DNA from: Azospirillaceae bacterium | GTDB lineage: Bacteria > Pseudomonadota > Alphaproteobacteria > Azospirillales > Azospirillaceae | Assembly (NCBI GenBank): GCA_028283825.1 | Contig: JAPWJW010000005.1 | Location: 682,001 to 746,000 of the forward strand | Direction: 5' to 3' | DNA: 64,000 nt | In this document: in pieces, positions 60,089 through 64,000 of the stretch | Layout of the letters: each line of letters starts with the position of its first letter | How positions within the stretch are numbered: the first letter of the stretch is position 1 | Position numbers and translations under genes: made by a program | The notes under the pieces: generated by a model | Databases searched by the model: none | What the model was told of the DNA's origin: nothing | Seen by the model: only the letters and a program-made list of their open reading frames with translations

Positions 60089-61422
60089 ACCGCCGTTTTC
60101 CCCGAAGCCTCCTGGCCCTGGCGTTGATGGGCGTGTCCGCGCTGGCCTTGACCGCGTGCGATGATGACAGCGGTGCGGTCGATCCCGCCACCCAGGTGGG
60201 CTCCAACCCCAACCTGCCGGCGCAAAAGCAGTTCCTGATGCCGCCCATGAACGTGGCCAAGGTGGTCGGCTGGAAGGATGGCGAGGCGCCGGCCGTGGCC
60301 CAGGGCCTGAAGATCAAGGCGCTGGCCACCGGCCTGCAACACCCGCGTTCCCTTTACGTGCTGCCCAATGGCGATGTGCTGGTGGTGGAATCCCTGGCCC
60401 CAAAGGGGGAACCCGTCAAGCGGCCCAAGGACCTGATCATGCACTGGGTTGAGTCCCTGGCAACCTCCGGCGGCCAGACCAAGGGCAGCAACCGCATCAC
60501 CCTGTTGCGCGATGCCGACGGCGACGGCGTGCCGGAAACCAAGACCGTTTTCCTGGATCACCTGAATTCGCCCTTCGGCGTGGCGCTGGTGGGCAACGAC
60601 CTCTACGTCGCCGACACCGACGCCCTCATCCGTTATCCCTACACCGAGGGGGACACCCAGATCACCGCCCCCGGCACCACCCTCACCCCCCTGCCCGGCG
60701 GCCCCATCGACCATCATTGGACCAAGAGCCTGGTGGCCAGCCCGGACGGCACCAAGCTGTATGTTGGCGTGGGATCGAACAGCAACATCACCGAGAACGG
60801 CATCGAGGCGGAAAAGAACCGCGCCGCCATCTGGGAGGTGGATCGCGCCACCGGCCGTTGGCGCATCTATGCCGACGGCCTGCGCAACCCCAACGGCCTC
60901 AGCTGGGAACCGCAGACCAGCACCCTGTGGACGGTGGTGAACGAGCGGGATGAGCTGGGCCCCAACCTGGTGCCGGACTACATGACATCGGTCAAGGACG
61001 GCGGTTTCTACGGCTGGCCCTACAGCTATTACGGCCAGAACGTCGATCCCCGCGTCATGCCGCAACGGCCGGACCTGGTGGCCCGCGCCATCGTGCCGGA
61101 CTATGCCCTCAGTTCCCACGTCGCCCCGCTGGGCATGGCCTTCTACACCGGCACCAGCCTGCCGGCGACTTACCAGGGTGGTGCCTTCGTGGGTGAACAC
61201 GGTAGCTGGAACCGAAAGATTCTAAACGGTTACAAGGTGGTGTTCATCCCGTTCAGCAACGGCCAGCCCAACGGCAAGCCCCAGGACGTGGTCACGGGCT
61301 TCCTGGACCAGGACAACAAGGCCCACGGCCGGCCGGTGGGCCTGGCGGTGGACAAGGGCGGCGCCCTGCTGATCGCCGATGATGTCGGCAACACCGTCTG
61401 GCGGGTCTCGACAGCCCCTTGA
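60085..61422 (+). CDS. PQQ-dependent L-sorbosone dehydrogenase-like lipoprotein
   Basis: 445 residues. Lipobox LTAC at about residue 25. A six-bladed beta-propeller with GLQHPRSLYVLPNGDVLVVES, RITLLRDADGDGVPE, LNSPFGVALVGNDLYVAD, GSNSNITENGI, YADGLRNPNGLSWEP, NERDELGPNLVPDYMT, YGWPYSYYG and GEHGSWNR. This is the soluble aldose/sorbosone dehydrogenase family using PQQ and calcium. Substrate unknown; anchored in the envelope. Confidence 0.85.
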   Translation: MNRRFPRSLLALALMGVSALALTACDDDSGAVDPATQVGSNPNLPAQKQFLMPPMNVAKVVGWKDGEAPAVAQGLKIKALATGLQHPRSLYVLPNGDVLVVESLAPKGEPVKRPKDLIMHWVESLATSGGQTKGSNRITLLRDADGDGVPETKTVFLDHLNSPFGVALVGNDLYVADTDALIRYPYTEGDTQITAPGTTLTPLPGGPIDHHWTKSLVASPDGTKLYVGVGSNSNITENGIEAEKNRAAIWEVDRATGRWRIYADGLRNPNGLSWEPQTSTLWTVVNERDELGPNLVPDYMTSVKDGGFYGWPYSYYGQNVDPRVMPQRPDLVARAIVPDYALSSHVAPLGMAFYTGTSLPATYQGGAFVGEHGSWNRKILNGYKVVFIPFSNGQPNGKPQDVVTGFLDQDNKAHGRPVGLAVDKGGALLIADDVGNTVWRVSTAP

Positions 61423-61444
61423 TCAAGTCCGCTCGGGACCGGGC

Positions 61445-62851
61445 ATGGAACCGTTGTCCATGCCCGGTCTCGGGCCCTACACTGCCGCCCTTCGAGATGG
61501 CGGCGGGGCGTGGGTGATGGTTTGGGACGAGCGGCGTGAGCCTAGGCGGAATGCGGCCGATGATGACACCCGCCGGCCGGGGGAGATCGACTACGCCCGG
61601 GTCATCCATTCCGCCTCGTTCCGGCGCTTGCAGGGCAAGACCCAAATTTTGAACCTGGGCGACAGCGATTTTTATCGCACCCGCCTGACCCATTCGCTGG
61701 AGGTGGCGCAGATCGCCGGCGGCATCGCCCGCCAGCTGCGCGAATATCAGGCGGGCCATCCGGCGGCGATCCATATCCCGGATTTGAGCCTGATCCAGAC
61801 CATCGGCTGCACCCATGATCTGGGGCACCCGCCCTTCGGCCATGGCGGCGAAGTGGCGCTGAACTACTGCATGCGCGACCATGGCGGCTTCGAGGGCAAC
61901 GGCCAGACGTTGCGCATCCTGTCCAGGCTGGAGAAGTTCTCCGACGCCGCCGGCGCCAACCTGACGCGCCGGGCCCTGCTGGGCGTCCTGAAATATCCGA
62001 TCCCCTATAACCGCGCGTTCAATCCCGACCTGGCGCCCCGCCTGGACGCCCGGCAAACCACCATCCAGATCATCGATCGCAAGGCGTCCAAGCCGCCCAA
62101 ATGCTATCTGGACAGCGAACAGGACGTGGTGGATTGGGTGCTGGCGCCACTCAGCCCGGATGACCGGCAGGCCTTCTGCGCCCACGCGTCCAAGGCCGGG
62201 GCGCATGCCAAGCCCCTGCACAAGTCGTTCGATTGCAGCATCATGGATCTGGCCGACGATATCGGTTTCGGTGTGCATGACCTGGAGGACGCGCTGGCGC
62301 TGAAACTGATCGGTCCGGCGCGCTTCCTGTCGCTGGTGCCCGAGGATGCCTGCCGCTGTTTCCTGGACAACCTGAAGGACATGCATGGCGACGACCTGTC
62401 CTACGACCAGTTCGTCGACGGCCTGTTTGGTGAAGGTTATGCCCGCAAGTCATTGATCGGGCGTCTTGTTCACTACTTCATCACCCGCTGCCATATCGAA
62501 ACGCGGGAAGAGTTCCGTGAACCCCTGATCCGCTACCGCGCGGTCATGGACCGGGATGCGGCGACGTTCCTGGATGCCCTGAAGTCGGCCGTCAGGACCG
62601 CGGTGATCCTCAGCCCCAGCGTCCAGCAGCTGGAGTTCAAGGGCCAACGCATGGTGGTGGCGGTGTTCGAGGCCATGGCGTCGGAGCCTGAATCCTTCCT
62701 GCCGACCGACGTGCTGGAGCGCCGGCAGGGCGGTGACGATGTGATGCGGCTGATTTGCGACCATATTTCGGGAATGACCGACCATTTCCTGCTGAAATCC
62801 TATGACCGGCTGTTCAGCCCGCACATGGGTTCCGTCTTCGACCCGCTTTGA
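61445..62851 (+). CDS. dgt: Deoxyguanosinetriphosphate triphosphohydrolase
   Basis: 468 residues. HD-domain metal ligands: RTRLTHSLEVAQIAG, GCTHDLGHPPFGHGGE and DLADDIGFGVHDLED. Additional marks FRRLQGKTQIL and FEGNGQTLRIL. Hydrolyses dGTP and other dNTPs to nucleoside plus triphosphate, controlling dNTP pools. Start uncertain: ATG 61445 chosen, 61517 (MVWDERREPRRN) is also good. Confidence 0.92.
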   Translation: MEPLSMPGLGPYTAALRDGGGAWVMVWDERREPRRNAADDDTRRPGEIDYARVIHSASFRRLQGKTQILNLGDSDFYRTRLTHSLEVAQIAGGIARQLREYQAGHPAAIHIPDLSLIQTIGCTHDLGHPPFGHGGEVALNYCMRDHGGFEGNGQTLRILSRLEKFSDAAGANLTRRALLGVLKYPIPYNRAFNPDLAPRLDARQTTIQIIDRKASKPPKCYLDSEQDVVDWVLAPLSPDDRQAFCAHASKAGAHAKPLHKSFDCSIMDLADDIGFGVHDLEDALALKLIGPARFLSLVPEDACRCFLDNLKDMHGDDLSYDQFVDGLFGEGYARKSLIGRLVHYFITRCHIETREEFREPLIRYRAVMDRDAATFLDALKSAVRTAVILSPSVQQLEFKGQRMVVAVFEAMASEPESFLPTDVLERRQGGDDVMRLICDHISGMTDHFLLKSYDRLFSPHMGSVFDPL

Positions 62852-62864
62852 CCAGGGAAACCCC

Positions 62865-63873
62865 ATGCCGTCACCCAACCTGTCGCTTGCCGCCGCCGAG
62901 GACTTGGTCACGCAGGCCCTGGTATCCTGCGGCACCCTGCCGGACAACGCCGCCAGCGTGGCCCGCGCCTTGGTGTCGGCGGAGGCCGACGGCCAGGTCG
63001 GGCATGGCCTGGGCCGGGTGCCGTCCTACGCCGCCCAGGTCCGTGCCGGCAAGGTGGACGGCCGGGCCCTGCCCCGCCTGACCCGCACGGCGGCGGCCAG
63101 CCTGCGCGTGGATGCCGGCCACGGCTTCGCCTATCCGGCGGCGGACGTGGCGCTGGCGGCGCTGGCCTCCCTGGCGCGCGAGACCGGCACGGCCAGCGCC
63201 GGCCTCTACGCCTCCCACCATATCGGGCAACTGGGCCGGGTGGTGGAGCGCCTGGCCGACCAGGGCCTGGTGGCCCTGCTGCTGTCCAACACCCCGGCCG
63301 CCATGACGGTGGCGGGCGGGCGCCGGGCCATGCTGGGCACCAACCCGCTGGCCTTCGCCGCCCCCATCGCCGGCCGGCCACCGCTGGTCATCGACATGGC
63401 GCTGACCCTGACCACGCGGGCCAAGATCGTGGCGGCGCAGAAGGCCGGCCAGCCCATCCCCTCCGACTGGGCGGTGGATGCGGACGGCCAGCCCACCACC
63501 GATCCGACCGCCGCCCTGGAGGGCGCGTTGGGCCCCGGTCGGCGGTTCCAAGGGGGCGACCTTGGCGCTGATGGTGGAAATTCTCTGCGGGGCGCTGGCC
63601 GGCGGGCAGGACAGTTGGTTGGCCAGTTCCTTCTGGGATGACAAGGGCGCCCCGCCCGCCGTGGGGCAGATCATCGTCGCCTTCGATCCCATGGCCTTCA
63701 GCGGGCCGGACTTCGGCGGCCGCATGGCCGACCTGGTCCAGGCCATCGTCGCGGACGGCGCCCGCCTGCCCGGCGACCGCCGCCTGGCGGCTCGGGCCAA
63801 GGCGCAGGCGGAAGGGCTGTCCATCGCGCCCGCCCTGCTGCGGGAAATCCAGGCGCTGGTCCCCGCCGGATAG
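62865..63873 (+). pseudogene. Malate/L-lactate dehydrogenase (Ldh2/YlbC type), frameshifted as sequenced
   Basis: The N-terminal 220 residues (VSAEADGQVGHGLGRVPSYAAQVRAG, GTASAGLYASHHIGQLGRVVERLADQG, LGTNPLAFAAPI, VIDMALTLTTRAKIVAAQKAGQPIP) read in one frame. The last third (PVGGSKGATLALMVEILCGALAGG) reads in another. Break at GGG 63530-63532; one base too many. Restored length is 335 residues, normal for this NAD(P)-dependent family that acts on 2-hydroxyacids, ureidoglycolate or imino acids. Probably intact in the organism. Confidence 0.88.
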
Positions 63874-63876
63874 AAA

Positions 63877-63914
63877 AAGGGGGGGCCGGTAGCGGATGGA
63901 ACCCGGCCCCCCTT
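63877..63914 (-). terminator. Strong GC-rich terminator of the TonB receptor gene at the window edge
   Basis: Stem AAGGGGGGCCGG/CCGGCCCCCCCTT on the minus strand, followed by TTTTTC that overlaps the end of the Ldh-type gene. Convergent use is possible, but only the minus strand has a T tract. Confidence 0.75.
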
Positions 63915-63956
63915 CCCCAGATGCGTCGCCCGGGAAGTCTCTTGAGTTTCTGAATC

Positions 63957-64000
63957 TTAGAACGTGACCTTCACCCCGCCATAGAAGGTGCGCGGCGCGC
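63957..64000 (-). CDS. C-terminus of a TonB-dependent receptor (partial)
   Basis: The last 14 codons read APRTFYGGVKVTF and stop. The terminal aromatic strand ending in Phe, with FYGGVKVTF, is typical for the last beta strand of an outer-membrane TonB receptor. The rest of the gene lies beyond the window. Confidence 0.65.
   Translation of the reverse strand, partial: APRTFYGGVKVTF

Overview
This 64-kb window is GC-rich, densely packed chromosome of an alphaproteobacterium. Gene style suggests Rhodospirillales/Azospirillaceae (Nitrospirillum, Azospirillum or Niveispirillum type): TonB receptors, DctBD-type and AzlCD systems, purU, eutBC, and many 1-13 bp gene overlaps. The genus is an inference. 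I saw no rRNA, tRNA or CRISPR array.

Layout. 1-4.4 kb: an EmrAB-type drug efflux operon coupled to a winged-helix/ATPase regulator. 4.5-10.5 kb: a small lectin-like protein, rraA, pirin, azlCD, a MaoC hydratase, two tandem secreted Ser/Thr-rich proteins and purU. 10.7-17.6 kb: a sugar-acid locus reading as an oxidative (non-phosphorylative) L-fucose pathway (IclR regulator, aldose dehydrogenase, split UxaA-type dehydratase, DHRS6-like 2-keto-3-deoxy-L-fuconate dehydrogenase, fuconolactonase, FucP). 17.7-23.2 kb: folD, a PIN-domain toxin pair and two TPR-glycosyltransferase paralogues. 23.3-25.1 kb: a full group IIC-like intron placed just behind the terminator of the AaeXAB efflux operon (25.1-29.1 kb, with its MarR regulator). 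29.3-32.2 kb: a phage-type repressor with matching operators, and dld. 32.3-39.1 kb: a six-gene operon (NitT/TauT-like ABC importer, DctB/DctD two-component pair, BKACE enzyme) behind a near-perfect sigma-54 promoter. 39.3-48.5 kb: S9 peptidase, ParDE, a GarR-like reductase with a tautomerase, a secreted PPC protein, sulP, fsr and an AraC regulator. 48.5-55.6 kb: an orphan HlyC-type acyltransferase, a LacI/MFS/TonB-receptor uptake unit and an SsuD-like monooxygenase. 55.7-64 kb: eutBC with a secreted esterase, tspO, a DUF2231/sorbosone-dehydrogenase pair, a dGTPase, an Ldh-family dehydrogenase and the tail of another TonB receptor.

The most unusual signal is a family of five structured intergenic repeats of about 100-160 bp (10.6, 14.3, 15.2, 51.6 and 55.6 kb). 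They keep fixed linkers (TAGG, GCCGGA, GCCAAG, CGCCCGGCG, TGAGG) while the arms of up to five hairpins change in compensating pairs. Three copies lie inside the fucose locus.

Five genes (DHA2 transporter, pirin, ABC ATPase, HlyC-like, Ldh-like) are each broken by one small insertion, four in G/C runs and one in a CA repeat. That pattern looks more like consensus sequence error than gene decay, so their products should be treated as probably intact.
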